NCBI RefSeq assembly: GCF_011761945.1
Contig: NZ_JAASQV010000001.1
Coordinates: 1,798,001 to 1,862,000, forward strand
DNA from: Sphingomonas leidyi
GTDB lineage: Bacteria; Pseudomonadota; Alphaproteobacteria; Sphingomonadales; Sphingomonadaceae
DNA: 64,000 nucleotides
Reading direction: 5' to 3'
In this document: piece after piece, positions 16,432 to 26,475 of the stretch
Position numbering within the stretch: position 1 is the first letter of the stretch
Layout of the letters: every line of letters begins with the position of its first letter
Translations under genes and position numbers: made by a program
Notes under the pieces: model-generated
The model's input: the letters and a program-made list of their open reading frames with translations, nothing else
Database searches by the model: none
Told to the model about the DNA's origin: nothing

Positions 16432-17583
16432 ATGGATCCCACGCTCGATTTCAGCCTTGGCGAGACCGCCGACATGATCCGCGAGACGACGCAGCGCTTC
16501 GCGAAGGAGCGCATCGAGCCGCTCGCCGCGAAGATCGATGCCGAGGACTGGTTTCCCAAGGCCGAGCTCTGGCCGGCAATGGGCGAACTCGGCTTGCACG
16601 GCATCACCGTCGAGGAGGAATGGGGCGGCCTGGGCCTGGGCTATCTCGAGCATGTCGTCGCGCAGGAGGAAGTCGCCCGCGCATCGGCCTCGATCGGGCT
16701 CAGCTACGGCGCCCACTCGAACCTGTGCGTCAACCAGATCCGCCGCTGGGCCAATCCCGAGCAGAAGGCCAAATACCTTCCCAGGCTGATCTCGGGCGAG
16801 CATGTCGGATCGCTCGCCATGTCCGAGGCGGGCGCCGGCTCGGACGTCGTCTCGATGAAGCTGCGCGCCGAGAAGACCGATCGCGGCTATGTCCTCAACG
16901 GCACCAAGTTCTGGATCACCAACGCCGCCTATGCCGACACGCTGGTCGTCTATGCCAAGACGGGCGAAGGCTCGCGCGGCATCACCACCTTCCTGATCGA
17001 GAAGGACATGCCCGGCTTCTCGATCGGCCAGAAGATCGACAAGATGGGCATGCGCGGATCGCCCACCGCCGAGCTGGTGTTCGACGATTGCGAAGTCCCC
17101 GAAGAGCAGGTGATGGGCCCGCTCAACGGCGGCGTCGGCGTGCTGATGTCGGGCCTGGACTATGAGCGCACGGTGCTCGCCGGCATCCAGCTCGGCATCA
17201 TGCAGGCCTGTCTCGACGTCGTGCTGCCCTATATCCGCGAGCGCCGGCAGTTCGGCCAGCCGATCGGCCATTTCCAGCTGATGCAGGCCAAGGTGGCGGA
17301 CATGTATGTCGCGCTGAACTCGGCCCGCGCCTATGTCTATGCCGTGGCGAAGAGCTGCGACGCCGGCAAGACGACGCGCTTCGACGCGGCCGGCGCGATC
17401 CTGCTCGCCTCCGAGAATGCCGTGAAGGTGTCGCTCGAGGCGATCCAGGCGCTCGGCGGCGCCGGCTATACCAAGGACTGGCCGGTCGAGCGCTTCGCCC
17501 GCGACGCCAAGCTGCTCGACATCGGTGCCGGCACCAACGAGATCCGCCGCATGCTGATCGGGCGCGAGCTGATCGGCAACTAG
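16432..17583 (+). CDS. liuA: Isovaleryl-CoA dehydrogenase
   Basis: This 383-aa acyl-CoA dehydrogenase carries LAMSEAGAGSDVVSMK (FAD/substrate region, about 128-143), WITNAAYAD and the C-terminal ERFARDAKLLDIGAGTNEIRR. The catalytic base sits in GLDYERTVLAG (Glu245), the helix position used by isovaleryl-CoA dehydrogenases rather than the C-terminal position of other family members. It oxidises isovaleryl-CoA to 3-methylcrotonyl-CoA, passing electrons to ETF, in leucine breakdown. The carboxylase that uses the product (liuB/liuD) starts 3.5 kb downstream, after two genes on the opposite strand. A general branched-chain acyl-CoA dehydrogenase is the alternative. Confidence 0.93.
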   Translation: MDPTLDFSLGETADMIRETTQRFAKERIEPLAAKIDAEDWFPKAELWPAMGELGLHGITVEEEWGGLGLGYLEHVVAQEEVARASASIGLSYGAHSNLCVNQIRRWANPEQKAKYLPRLISGEHVGSLAMSEAGAGSDVVSMKLRAEKTDRGYVLNGTKFWITNAAYADTLVVYAKTGEGSRGITTFLIEKDMPGFSIGQKIDKMGMRGSPTAELVFDDCEVPEEQVMGPLNGGVGVLMSGLDYERTVLAGIQLGIMQACLDVVLPYIRERRQFGQPIGHFQLMQAKVADMYVALNSARAYVYAVAKSCDAGKTTRFDAAGAILLASENAVKVSLEAIQALGGAGYTKDWPVERFARDAKLLDIGAGTNEIRRMLIGRELIGN

Positions 17584-17649
17584 GGTTGCTTCTCCCATCG
17601 GCGGGGAGGATGGGGAAACCCCTCGTCCTTCCCGCCCATGGAACTGGAG

Positions 17650-18840
17650 CTACTCGAACAGCGCCAGCGGGATCGCCTCGCCCATCCTGGTTTCGCCCGC
17701 ACCATTGGGGTGGAGATTGTCCCCGCCCTGCAGCGCGGGCGCCAGGCGCTTCGGATTGGCGGGATCGGCGACTGCCTTCTCCAGGTCGACCACGCCGTCG
17801 AAGGTGCCCGAGCCGCGCATCCAGTCGTTGATCGCCACGCGCAGCGCCTCGCCGTCGGGCGTGTGATAGCTGGCGCCTTCATAAGGCAGGATCGTCGCCG
17901 CGATCACCTTGATCCCATGCGCATGCGCCCGCGCGACGATCTGGCGATAGGCCGCCTTCAGGTCCTCCGGCGTCACCACCGGATTCTGCACGCCGCCCCG
18001 GTTCTTGCCCGAGTTCCCGATGTCGTTGACGCCTTCGAGCAGCACGACATGGGAAACGCCGGGCAATGCGAGCACATCGCGATCGAAGCGGGCAAGCGCG
18101 GTCGGGCCCAGCCCTCCCTGCAGGATGCGATTGCCGCCGATCGCCTGAGTCACCACCACATGCGGCATCCCCGCCGCAGCGATGCGCCGGCCGAGCACGT
18201 CGCCCCAGCGGCATGCCGGCACCGCATCGTTCGCGCAGCCGACATTGTCGGTGATCGAATCGCCATAGGCGACGACCACCGGGCGCTGCTTCGCGCCGAG
18301 CACGTCGACCTCGGCAAGCAGCGGCCGCGGGTCCGACCGCCGGGCCGCCTCGAATGCCTCGCCGCTACGGTCGCCGGGCGCCGAGATGTCCGTCGGCGCG
18401 CCGCGCGCCATATGGACTGTCTCGATCTCGACCTTCTCCGGCAGGTATAGCGAGACCTCGAGCTGCTCGAACGCCTCGACCGGCATCGCGATCGCGTCGC
18501 TCACCAGCGGCGCCCCGGCGGGCAGCCTGGCGTCGCCGCGCCCGTCGAACGTCACGCGCACCGGCGCCCTCCCGGCGAGGCGCACCGTCGCCGCGCCGAT
18601 CCGCATCGCCTGGCCATAGTCGTTCGCCAGCCGGATGCGGACCTTGCTCCCGCCCGCGCCGACGCGCACCTTCATGCGCAGCGTCGCATTCTCCACCGCC
18701 ACGCGATCGTCGGGATCCGCCGCCCGCCACATGCTGGCGGTCCAGGCGGGCGTCCAGCCGTCCTGGACCGGGCGGGCATCGGCGGAAATGGCGGCAAACA
18801 GCAGCGGCGCAATCACCGCTCCCAAGGGCATCCAGCGCAT
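17650..18840 (-). CDS. Secreted SGNH/GDSL-type esterase
   Basis: From ATG 18840 (MRWMPLGAVI) the product is 396 aa; an ATG at 18852 would add four residues. A signal peptide of about 23 residues ends at ADA-RP. An N-terminal beta-rich half (about 25-185) precedes the hydrolase core with YGDSITDNVG (block I, nucleophile Ser), GGNRIL (block II), LLEGVNDIGN (block III) and DNLHPNGAG (block V, Asp and His). Such two-part proteins are extracytoplasmic ester hydrolases, often acting on acylated sugars or glycans. The natural substrate is not evident. It reads convergently with liuA and divergently from nothing; the second M13 gene lies upstream on the same strand. Confidence 0.88.
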   Translation of the reverse strand: MRWMPLGAVIAPLLFAAISADARPVQDGWTPAWTASMWRAADPDDRVAVENATLRMKVRVGAGGSKVRIRLANDYGQAMRIGAATVRLAGRAPVRVTFDGRGDARLPAGAPLVSDAIAMPVEAFEQLEVSLYLPEKVEIETVHMARGAPTDISAPGDRSGEAFEAARRSDPRPLLAEVDVLGAKQRPVVVAYGDSITDNVGCANDAVPACRWGDVLGRRIAAAGMPHVVVTQAIGGNRILQGGLGPTALARFDRDVLALPGVSHVVLLEGVNDIGNSGKNRGGVQNPVVTPEDLKAAYRQIVARAHAHGIKVIAATILPYEGASYHTPDGEALRVAINDWMRGSGTFDGVVDLEKAVADPANPKRLAPALQGGDNLHPNGAGETRMGEAIPLALFE

Positions 18841-18890
18841 GGCATCTCCCATTTGGCTATCTGCCGCCAGACTATCCGATCAGTCCGATA

Positions 18891-20960
18891 TCACCATATC
18901 TTCACGCGCTTCTCGGGTGCCAAATACAGCTTCTCGCCCGGCTGCACGTTGAACGCGGGATACCATGCGTCGAGATTGCGCACGGTGAACGCGCGCCAGC
19001 GGCCCGGAGCATGTCCGTCGGTCGCCACTTCGGCGCGCAACGCCTCCTGACGCTGCTTCTCGCGCCAGCTCTGGGCATAAGCGAGGAAGAAGCGCTGGTC
19101 GCCGGTCAGCCCGTTGATAACCGGCGCTTCCTTGCCCTTGAGCGAGGCGTGATACGCTTCATAGGCGGCGGTCAGGCCCGCGACGTCGGCGATGTTCTCG
19201 GCCAGCACCTGCTTGCCGTTGAGGAACAGGCCGGGAAGCACTTCATAGGCGCTGTACTGCGCCGCCAGCGCCGCGCTCGCTTCCTGGAAATGCTTCAGGT
19301 CCTCGGGCGTCCACCAGTTGCGCAGCTTGCCGGCACTGTCGAAGCTCGAGCCGGTATTGTCGAAGCTGTGGCTGATCTCATGGCCGATCGTCGCGCCGAT
19401 CGAGCCGTAATTGGCCGCCGCGTCCGATTTCGGATCGTAGAAGGGCGCCTGAAGAATTGCGGCCGGGAAGTTGAGCGCATTCTGCAGCGGCAGGTTCACC
19501 GCGTTCACCGTCTGCGGCGTCATCCACCATTCGCCCTTGTCGGCCGGCTTGCCGATCTTGGCGAGCTGGTGCCGGGTCTCGGCCTTGTCGGCGCGCTGCA
19601 GGTTGCCGACCGGGTCGTCCGCCTTCACGTCAAGCGAGGCATAGTCGCGCCAGGCCTCCGGATAGCCGACGCCCACGCGCATCGTCTCGATCTTCTTGCG
19701 CGCCTCGGCCTTGGTCGCCTCGTCCATCCAGCTGAGACCGGCGACGCGCTTGTCGAACGCGGCCTTGATGTTCGCCACCATATTCTGGATGTCGGCCTTG
19801 GACGAAGCCGGGAAATAGTCCTTCACATAGAGCTGGCCGACCGCGTCGCCGAGGTTGTTGTTGACGCTGGCGATGGCGCGTTTGTCGCGCGGGCGCATCG
19901 CCTGCTGGCCGCGCAACTGCTTCGAGAAGAAGTCGAAGCTCGCCTGGTCGAACTTCGCCGGCAGCACCGCGGTCACCTGGTTGATCTGGTGGAAGGCCAG
20001 CCAGTCCTGCCAGGCCTCGATCGGCTCGCTCTCGACCAGCTTGGCGAGCTTCACCGTGCTGTCCGGATGCCAGACGATGAATTCCTGCTGGCCGCCCAGC
20101 CCGGCGGCGTTCCAGAAGCCGTCCCAGTCGATCCCCGGTGCCTTGGCCGCGAAATCGGCCTTCTTCCACCAGTTGTCGGCCTTCTGCACGTCCTGGCTGG
20201 CGACGAGATCGGTGTGCGCGGCGGCGATCTTGGTCTCGAGGTCGAAGACCCGCGCGGCACGCGCCGCCGGATCGCTCATACCCGCCATGGTGAAGATCTT
20301 GAGCAGATACGCCTTGTAGCCCTCTCGCGCCTTGGCCATCGCCTCGGTCTTCGAGAGATAATAGTCGCGATCCTCCATCCCCAGGCCGCCCTGCAGCACA
20401 TAGGGCACCGTCCGGTCGGGCTTGTCGAGCGCCTGGCTCACCCACAGGCCGAACAGATTCTCGGTGTGGAAATTGGTCGCGTTGAGTGGATCGACATCGG
20501 CGCGGACATTGCCGCCCAGCATCCCGGAGAGCGCCTTCTTGTCCTTGAGCGCGGCGATCGCGTCCAGCACGGGCTTGAGCGGCGCCAACCCGCGCGCCTC
20601 GATCCCCGCGGTGTCGGTATAGGCCTTGTACCAGTCGGCGATCCGCCGCTGGTCGGTGCCGGCAGCGGCATCGGCCTTCAGCGCCGCGTCGATGATCGCC
20701 TTGTTGTTCGCCTCGGCCTTGTTGAACACGTCGAGGAACATGCCGGTGATGACGCGATCGGCCGGGATCTCGGTCTTCGCGCGCCAGCCGCCATTGGCAT
20801 ATTCCTCGAAGTCGTCGCCCGGCTTCACCTGCTTGTCGAGCCCGACCAGGTCGACGCCGACGCCGGTGCCGGCCGCGGCCGTGGTCCCCGCGCCCGTGCC
20901 AGATGGGGTGCAGGCGGTGGTCGCGAGCAAGGCCGCGACGAGGAGCGTGTAAGTCTTCAA
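18891..20960 (-). CDS. M13 family zinc metallopeptidase, lipoprotein (second copy)
   Basis: A 689-aa paralogue of the enzyme at 1767-3848, with the same layout: lipoprotein signal (Cys17 in TTAC), Gly/Thr/Ala-rich linker, and the opening VKPGDDFEEYANGGW. The zinc site HEISHSFD begins at about 527 and AENIADVAG supplies Glu588. The tail KRVKIW is nearly the same as in the first copy. It should be a lipid-anchored periplasmic endopeptidase for small peptides. ATG 20960 directly begins the signal. The SGNH esterase gene lies 50 bp downstream and may be co-transcribed. Confidence 0.93.
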   Translation of the reverse strand: MKTYTLLVAALLATTACTPSGTGAGTTAAAGTGVGVDLVGLDKQVKPGDDFEEYANGGWRAKTEIPADRVITGMFLDVFNKAEANNKAIIDAALKADAAAGTDQRRIADWYKAYTDTAGIEARGLAPLKPVLDAIAALKDKKALSGMLGGNVRADVDPLNATNFHTENLFGLWVSQALDKPDRTVPYVLQGGLGMEDRDYYLSKTEAMAKAREGYKAYLLKIFTMAGMSDPAARAARVFDLETKIAAAHTDLVASQDVQKADNWWKKADFAAKAPGIDWDGFWNAAGLGGQQEFIVWHPDSTVKLAKLVESEPIEAWQDWLAFHQINQVTAVLPAKFDQASFDFFSKQLRGQQAMRPRDKRAIASVNNNLGDAVGQLYVKDYFPASSKADIQNMVANIKAAFDKRVAGLSWMDEATKAEARKKIETMRVGVGYPEAWRDYASLDVKADDPVGNLQRADKAETRHQLAKIGKPADKGEWWMTPQTVNAVNLPLQNALNFPAAILQAPFYDPKSDAAANYGSIGATIGHEISHSFDNTGSSFDSAGKLRNWWTPEDLKHFQEASAALAAQYSAYEVLPGLFLNGKQVLAENIADVAGLTAAYEAYHASLKGKEAPVINGLTGDQRFFLAYAQSWREKQRQEALRAEVATDGHAPGRWRAFTVRNLDAWYPAFNVQPGEKLYLAPEKRVKIW

Positions 20961-21087
20961 GCCGACTCTCCTGTATTACTGTATGGCTGGGGTGCTACTC
21001 CTGCTCGCTGCTTTGCGCCAGCACCTTCCCATGCCCGCCCGGCCAGTGTAGGGAAGGGAAAACTAGGACAGGAAGGATGCCCTATCT

Positions 21088-22689
21088 ATGAGCGCCCCGG
21101 TGCTCGATTCGAGGGTTGCGGCGGATAGCGCGGATTTCCGCGCCCGCGCCGCGCACAATCGCACTTTGGCGGAGCGGCTTCGCGCCGATGTCGCCCGGGC
21201 GGCACTGGGCGGCAGCGAAGCCGCTCGCGAACGCCATGCCGGTCGCGGCAAGCTGCTCCCGCGCGAGCGCGTCGAGCATTTGCTCGACCCCGGCTCCCCC
21301 TTTCTCGAGATCGGCCAGCTCGCCGCCTGCGACATGTACGAGGGCGAGGTGCCCGGTGCCGGGCTGATCGCGGGGATCGGCCGAGTCTCCGGGCGCACCG
21401 TGATGATCGTCTGCAACGATGCGACGGTGAAGGGTGGCACCTATTATCCGATGACGGTGAAGAAGCATCTCCGCGCCCAGGAGATCGCCGAGCAGAACCG
21501 CCTGCCCTGCATCTACCTCGTCGATTCGGGCGGCGCCAACCTGCCTCACCAGGCCGAGGTCTTCCCCGATCGCGACCATTTCGGCCGCATCTTCTTCAAC
21601 CAGGCCAACATGTCGGCCAAGGGCATTCCGCAGATCGCCTGCGTGATGGGCAGCTGCACCGCCGGCGGCGCCTATGTTCCCGCGATGAGCGACGAGACGG
21701 TGATCGTCCGCGCGCAGGGCACGATCTTCCTCGCCGGACCGCCGCTGGTGAAGGCTGCCACGGGCGAAGTCATTTCGGCCGAGGATCTGGGCGGCGGCGA
21801 TCTCCATGCGCGCAAGTCGGGCGTGGTCGACCATCTCGCCGAGAATGACGAGCACGCGCTGACCATCGTCCGCGACATCGTCAGCCACCTGCCCGCCGAT
21901 CGCACGCCCGACATTGCCCTGCTCGATCCCCGTGCACCCAGATATGACGCGGAAGAGCTGTACGGCATCGTCCCCGACGACGTCCGCGCGCCCTATGACG
22001 TGCACGAGGTGATCGCCCGCATTACCGACGGCAGCGAATTCCACGAGTTCAAGCCGCTCTACGGCACTTCGCTGGTCTGCGGCTTCGCGCATATCTGGGG
22101 CATGCCGGTGGGCATCATCGCCAATAACGGCGTGCTGTTTTCGGAAAGCGCGCAGAAGGGCGCGCATTTCATCGAGCTGGCCTGCCAGCGCCGCATCCCG
22201 CTGCTCTTCCTCCAGAATATCTCCGGCTTCATGGTCGGCGGTAAGTATGAGGCGGAAGGCATTGCGAAACATGGCGCGAAGCTGGTGACGGCGGTCGCCA
22301 CCGCAACCGTGCCCAAGATCACGCTGCTGATCGGCGGCAGCTTCGGCGCCGGCAATTACGGCATGTGCGGCCGGGCCTATTCGCCCCGCTTCCTGTTCAC
22401 CTGGCCCAACAGCCGCATCTCGGTGATGGGCGGCGAGCAGGCCGCCTCGGTGCTCGCCACCGTCCATCGCGACGCCGAGAAATGGACGCCTGAAGAGGCG
22501 GAGGCGTTCAAGGCCCCGATCCGCCAGCGCTACGAGGACGAGGGCAATCCCTGGCACGCCACTGCGCGCCTGTGGGACGACGGCATCATCGATCCGGCGC
22601 AGACCCGCGACGTGCTGGGCATCGCGCTCGCCGCGACGCTCAACGCGCCGATCCCGGAACGCCCGGCGTTCGGCGTGTTCCGGATGTGA
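21088..22689 (+). CDS. liuB: Methylcrotonyl-CoA carboxylase, carboxyltransferase (beta) subunit
   Basis: A 533-aa carboxyltransferase of the biotin-dependent acyl-CoA type. MCC-like features include [23 protein letters not shown] near the N-terminus, [37 protein letters not shown] and the C-terminal [17 protein letters not shown]. With the biotin-bearing alpha subunit (liuD, 24542-26473) it carboxylates 3-methylcrotonyl-CoA to 3-methylglutaconyl-CoA in leucine catabolism. It is the first gene of a co-directional run to 28142. In most bacteria liuC (a crotonase) follows; here two unrelated small genes and a DUF3088 gene stand between liuB and liuD. Confidence 0.95.
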   Translation: MSAPVLDSRVAADSADFRARAAHNRTLAERLRADVARAALGGSEAARERHAGRGKLLPRERVEHLLDPGSPFLEIGQLAACDMYEGEVPGAGLIAGIGRVSGRTVMIVCNDATVKGGTYYPMTVKKHLRAQEIAEQNRLPCIYLVDSGGANLPHQAEVFPDRDHFGRIFFNQANMSAKGIPQIACVMGSCTAGGAYVPAMSDETVIVRAQGTIFLAGPPLVKAATGEVISAEDLGGGDLHARKSGVVDHLAENDEHALTIVRDIVSHLPADRTPDIALLDPRAPRYDAEELYGIVPDDVRAPYDVHEVIARITDGSEFHEFKPLYGTSLVCGFAHIWGMPVGIIANNGVLFSESAQKGAHFIELACQRRIPLLFLQNISGFMVGGKYEAEGIAKHGAKLVTAVATATVPKITLLIGGSFGAGNYGMCGRAYSPRFLFTWPNSRISVMGGEQAASVLATVHRDAEKWTPEEAEAFKAPIRQRYEDEGNPWHATARLWDDGIIDPAQTRDVLGIALAATLNAPIPERPAFGVFRM

Positions 22690-22728
22690 GTTGTGCAATA
22701 CTGAAATCGCTAACGGGGGGAGGCGAAT

Positions 22729-23526
22729 TTGCAGCGAGACTATGCGCCCATCATGAACCTGGCACTCGAACTCGAGAATACCGATCCTGCCGATCACGCG
22801 CTGCGCGACGAGACTGAAGGCCGTTATCGGGCGGCGATCGACGGTTTCGTCGACCAGCTGGTCGCGGAACGCAGATCCGCCGATGCGGCAACGCGCGCGG
22901 TCAACGACGATCTGGACGAGATTTCCGCGCTCTCCGCTGCCGAGCTCCATTCGACCTACGACAAGATACGCTATGATCTGCTGAACCGGATCGAGGACGT
23001 GGCAGGCCCATCGCCCTGGCAGCGCGCTGCCCGGAAGCGCCTGGTGGGCCTTGGCGGCGTGGTGCTCGTCGTGCTTCTCGTCGCCGGCTATTTCGGCCTG
23101 CGCCAGTATAACCTGACTCCGGTGACGGCTCCGCTCGAAACTCGCGCCGGCCTGGAACAGCGGGCCAATGCCCTCGCCAAGGTGCTCCACTACGAGTCCT
23201 GGGCAAGCGGACGACGCGGCATGATCAAGAATATCCTGCTCTGGCCGTTCGAACCGCTCGCGGAAGAAGTCGCCGGTGCCCGCGAACTTTCCAGCGTTGC
23301 GCTCACCGGCGCAGCCAAGCTGATGGAGCGCGGCGAGGCGTGCGGCCTGCAGCTCGGCAGCGGGGATCAGGCACTGACGCCGCAGGAATATGGCGTGCTG
23401 AACAAGGTTTCCGATCATCTGCGCAACAAGGCATCGCAATGGCGTGACCCGCCTGTTTTGACCGTGCTCGATCCGATCCGGTCCGGCTATCCCTGCCCGG
23501 CATCCGCGGGGCAGACCGGGCGTTGA
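22729..23526 (+). CDS. Hypothetical single-pass membrane protein
   Basis: A 265-aa product from TTG 22729. I choose TTG because a strong GGGGAGG lies 6-7 nt upstream, whereas the first in-frame ATG (22753) has no ribosome-binding site. The N-terminal about 100 residues are soluble, helical and acidic; one membrane segment (about 106-123, GLGGVVLVVLLVAGYFGL) follows; then a C-terminal domain of about 140 residues with three cysteines including EACGLQLG and GYPCPAS. I recognise no family. The tail is probably periplasmic given the basic residues before the membrane segment. It lies 39 bp after liuB but has no obvious link to leucine breakdown. Confidence 0.7.
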   Translation: MQRDYAPIMNLALELENTDPADHALRDETEGRYRAAIDGFVDQLVAERRSADAATRAVNDDLDEISALSAAELHSTYDKIRYDLLNRIEDVAGPSPWQRAARKRLVGLGGVVLVVLLVAGYFGLRQYNLTPVTAPLETRAGLEQRANALAKVLHYESWASGRRGMIKNILLWPFEPLAEEVAGARELSSVALTGAAKLMERGEACGLQLGSGDQALTPQEYGVLNKVSDHLRNKASQWRDPPVLTVLDPIRSGYPCPASAGQTGR

Positions 23527-23581
23527 CATGAAACCTCCTCCTCTCCGCGATACGCGCGGGAGGAGCCTTGAAGGATCCGCT

Positions 23582-24082
23582 ATGAAGCAGCTTCTCCTCG
23601 CCGCCCTCCTTACCCCGCTCCCGGCGCTGGCCCAGACCACGCCCGCGCCCAAGCTGCCCCCGGCCAACCCGCTACCCTATGAGGATGCCGAGGCCGCGGC
23701 GGTGATGACGCCGATCAACGCGATGTTCGCCGGCCTCGCCGCGCATGACGGCGCTGCGATCCTCGCCCAGACGCGAGCCGAGGGCGGCGCCACCGTCGCG
23801 ATCGAGAAGCCCGACGGCAGCCGCGCGATCCGCCATCTGAGCTGGACCGAATTCGCCGCCGGCATCAAGCCGGGCCCGGAGAAGCTCGAGGAGCGCATCT
23901 CGATGCCGGCGATCGAAGTCGATGGCGACATCGCCATGGTCTGGGCGCCCTATGTCTTCCTGATCGACGGCAAGGCGCACCATTGCGGGATCAACCATTT
24001 CGACCTGGTCCGCGAGAACGCGTCGTGGAAGGTGCTCAACGTCACCTGGTCGCAGCGCACCACCGGCTGCACCGCGCAATGA
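23582..24082 (+). CDS. Exported NTF2/SnoaL-like domain protein
   Basis: A 166-aa protein from ATG 23582 with a signal peptide (MKQLLLAALLTPLPALAQ, cleavage after ALA). The mature part looks like the NTF2-like cone fold: a helical start with AVMTPINAMFAGLAAHDG, and later VDGDIAMVWAPYVFLIDGK, NHFDLVREN and WKVLNVTWSQRTTGC. Such stand-alone exported proteins are mostly uncharacterised; they may bind small ligands or be enzymes. Its stop overlaps the start of the DUF3088 gene by 4 nt, indicating coupled translation. An upstream ATG at 23528 would bury the signal peptide. Confidence 0.8.
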   Translation: MKQLLLAALLTPLPALAQTTPAPKLPPANPLPYEDAEAAAVMTPINAMFAGLAAHDGAAILAQTRAEGGATVAIEKPDGSRAIRHLSWTEFAAGIKPGPEKLEERISMPAIEVDGDIAMVWAPYVFLIDGKAHHCGINHFDLVRENASWKVLNVTWSQRTTGCTAQ

Positions 24083-24387
24083 GCCGCGACACGCTCTTCC
24101 TGCTCGAGCATGAATTCGCCGATCCTGCCCTTGGCGGCAAGCGCGTCTTCTATTGCCGGGACTGCATGGTCGTCGAAGGGCTGCTGGCAACCTTCCCCGA
24201 GCGCGCCGCCAATATCGACGTGGTCCGCGTCCCCTGGCCGCGGCCGCGTGCCGCGGTGGTGGAGGCGATCGGGGAGGAAAACCAGAATCTGCCGGCCCTG
24301 CTGTGGGAGGGCGGCTTCGCCAACGAGATCGAGGCGCTGCTCGCCGCCCTGGCCCAGCGGCACGGCTTCCCGGAGCGGCATCCGTGA
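24079..24387 (+). CDS. DUF3088 family protein
   Basis: A 102-aa cytosolic protein starting at ATG 24079, inside the stop of the preceding gene. It has FLLEHEFADPALGGKRVFYC, then the CxxC-like FYCRDCMVVEGLL, VVRVPWPRPRAAVVEAIGEENQNLPALL, and ends near EALLAAL. The arrangement resembles thioredoxin/glutaredoxin-fold proteins, and I associate it with DUF3088, which has no known function. The CRDC pair at about residues 26-29 could be redox-active or bind a metal. The 155 bp between it and liuD contains a short direct repeat (CGTAAACTT twice, about 24508-24527) and no gene. Confidence 0.75.
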   Translation: MSRDTLFLLEHEFADPALGGKRVFYCRDCMVVEGLLATFPERAANIDVVRVPWPRPRAAVVEAIGEENQNLPALLWEGGFANEIEALLAALAQRHGFPERHP

Positions 24388-24541
24388 TTTCCGCTTTCAA
24401 CCTAGGATTTCGCATGTACCCGTCGGCCCCCATGCAGCGCAATCTTCGCCTCGCCGCCGCCCAGCCTTCACGGCCGGCGCATCGGAGGGGAAGTCGGGGC
24501 CCCCGCAGCGTAAACTTCGTAAACTTCCGCGAGGCCGCCCG

Positions 24542-26473
24542 ATGATCCAGTCCCTGCTCATCGCCAATCGCGGCGAGATCGCCTGCCGCATCATTCGCAC
24601 CGCCCGCGACATGGGCATCCGCACCGTCGCGGTCTATTCGGACGCCGACGCGAAGGCGTTGCACGTCCGGGAAGCCGACGAGGCAGTGCATATCGGCCCC
24701 TCTCCGGCCCGCGATAGCTATCTGGTCGGCGAGAAGATCATCGCCGCCGCCAGGCAGACCGGCGCCGAGGCGATCCATCCCGGCTATGGCTTTCTCTCGG
24801 AAAATGCCGATTTCGCCGAGGCGGTGATCGCCGCCGGCCTGACCTGGGTCGGCCCCCGGCCGGACAGCATCCGCGCCATGGGACTGAAGGACGCGGCCAA
24901 GGAACGGATGATCGCGGCCGGCGTGCCCGTCACCCCGGGCTATCTCGGCGAAAGCCAGGACCCCGCGCATCTCCGGGCCGAGGCGGACAAGATCGGCTAT
25001 CCCGTACTGATCAAGGCCGTAGCCGGCGGCGGCGGCAAGGGCATGCGCCGCGTCGATGCGGCCGGCGACTTCGCCGACGCCCTCGCCTCCTGCCAGCGCG
25101 AGGCTGCCGCCTCCTTCGGCGACGACCGGGTGCTGATCGAGAAGTACATCCTCTCGCCGCGCCACATCGAAGTGCAGGTGTTCGGCGACACGCACGGCAA
25201 TGTCGTCCACCTGTTCGAGCGCGACTGCTCGCTCCAGCGCCGCCACCAGAAGGTGATCGAGGAAGCCCCCGCGCCGGGCATGGACCCGGATACGCGCGCG
25301 GCGATCTGCGCCGCCGCCGTCCGCGCGGCCAGGGCGGTCGACTATGTCGGCGCCGGCACGATCGAGTTCATCGCCGACGCCTCGGAAGGCCTGCGCGCCG
25401 ACCGCATCTGGTTCATGGAGATGAACACCCGTCTCCAGGTCGAACATCCGGTGACCGAGGAAATCACCGGTCAGGACCTGGTCGAGTGGCAGTTGCGCGT
25501 AGCCTCGGGCGAGAAGCTGCCGCTCCGGCAGGACGAGCTCTCCATCCAGGGCTGGGCGATGGAAGCGCGGCTCTATGCGGAGGATCCGGCCAAGGGCTTC
25601 CTGCCAAGCATCGGAGCGCTCGAGATATTCCGCCCGCACAGGGGCGTGCGGCTCGAGACCGGCGTCTATGAGGGCGCCGAGATCAGCCCCTTCTACGACC
25701 CGATGATCGCCAAGATCGTCGTGCACGAGGAGAGCCGCGACGCGGCTTGCGAGGCGCTCGCCCGCGCCTGCGCCGCCACCGACATCTATCCGGTCAAGAC
25801 CAATGCGCCTTTCCTGTGGCGCGCGCTCGACGACGCGGATTTCCGTGCCGGCCGCATAGATACCGGCTTCATCGCGGCCCGGGGCGCCGCACTGCTGCCG
25901 CCCGCCGAGCCGACGGAGGACATGGTCAGGCAGGCCGCGGCCGCGATCCTGGTCCAGGAATATTATGGCGAGCCGACCATGCTGGCCTTCTGGGACGGCG
26001 ACCTGCTTTCCGCGCCGCAGCCAAATCCGCTGCGGGGCGCGCTCGGCTTCCGCCTCAATGCTCCGGCAAACCGCAAGGTGGCGGTGAATGTAGAGGGCAA
26101 GCTCCACCATGCCGAGTTGCCCGTCGACTGGCGCAGCGCCGAAGTCGTCGGCGAGCCGGTCTCCGGCGGCGTGGCGATCAACGACGACGGATTGTCGTTC
26201 CTGGCGTCGCTCCCCCGCGCTGCGGTGTCGGCGGCCGGCGCCGCTTCCGACGGTGCGATCCTGGCGCCAATGCCCGGCCGGGTGACCGCCGTGGAGGTAG
26301 CGGCGGGCGACGCGGTCACCAAGGGCCAGCGGCTCGTCACGCTCGAGGCGATGAAGATGGAACATGGCCTCACCGCGCCGTTCGACGGCATTGTCGGCGA
26401 ATTGCCGGTGGCGCAGGGCAGCCAGGTGAGCGAAGGCACGCTGCTGGTAAAGGTCGAGAAGACGGAAGGCTGA
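24542..26473 (+). CDS. liuD: Methylcrotonyl-CoA carboxylase, biotin carboxylase/BCCP (alpha) subunit
   Basis: A 643-aa subunit. The biotin carboxylase domain runs from LLIANRGEIACRIIRTAR to about residue 445, with GGGGKGMRR (ATP grasp), ERDCSLQRRHQKVIEE and EMNTRLQVEHPVTE. An MCC-specific linker region (about 460-570) follows, and the C-terminal biotinyl domain has LEAMKMEHG with the biotinylated Lys at about 605. It carboxylates biotin with bicarbonate and ATP and works with liuB. ATG 24542 has GAGG 8-9 nt upstream. The MaoC gene begins 2 nt after its stop. Propionyl- or acetyl-CoA carboxylase is less likely given liuB and ivd nearby. Confidence 0.95.
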   Translation: MIQSLLIANRGEIACRIIRTARDMGIRTVAVYSDADAKALHVREADEAVHIGPSPARDSYLVGEKIIAAARQTGAEAIHPGYGFLSENADFAEAVIAAGLTWVGPRPDSIRAMGLKDAAKERMIAAGVPVTPGYLGESQDPAHLRAEADKIGYPVLIKAVAGGGGKGMRRVDAAGDFADALASCQREAAASFGDDRVLIEKYILSPRHIEVQVFGDTHGNVVHLFERDCSLQRRHQKVIEEAPAPGMDPDTRAAICAAAVRAARAVDYVGAGTIEFIADASEGLRADRIWFMEMNTRLQVEHPVTEEITGQDLVEWQLRVASGEKLPLRQDELSIQGWAMEARLYAEDPAKGFLPSIGALEIFRPHRGVRLETGVYEGAEISPFYDPMIAKIVVHEESRDAACEALARACAATDIYPVKTNAPFLWRALDDADFRAGRIDTGFIAARGAALLPPAEPTEDMVRQAAAAILVQEYYGEPTMLAFWDGDLLSAPQPNPLRGALGFRLNAPANRKVAVNVEGKLHHAELPVDWRSAEVVGEPVSGGVAINDDGLSFLASLPRAAVSAAGAASDGAILAPMPGRVTAVEVAAGDAVTKGQRLVTLEAMKMEHGLTAPFDGIVGELPVAQGSQVSEGTLLVKVEKTEG

Positions 26474-26475
26474 CG

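Noticed and set aside
24388..24541. Possible short peptide gene between DUF3088 and liuD
   Set aside because: No frame with a ribosome-binding site and conserved-looking composition; the direct CGTAAACTT repeat is short and may be chance.
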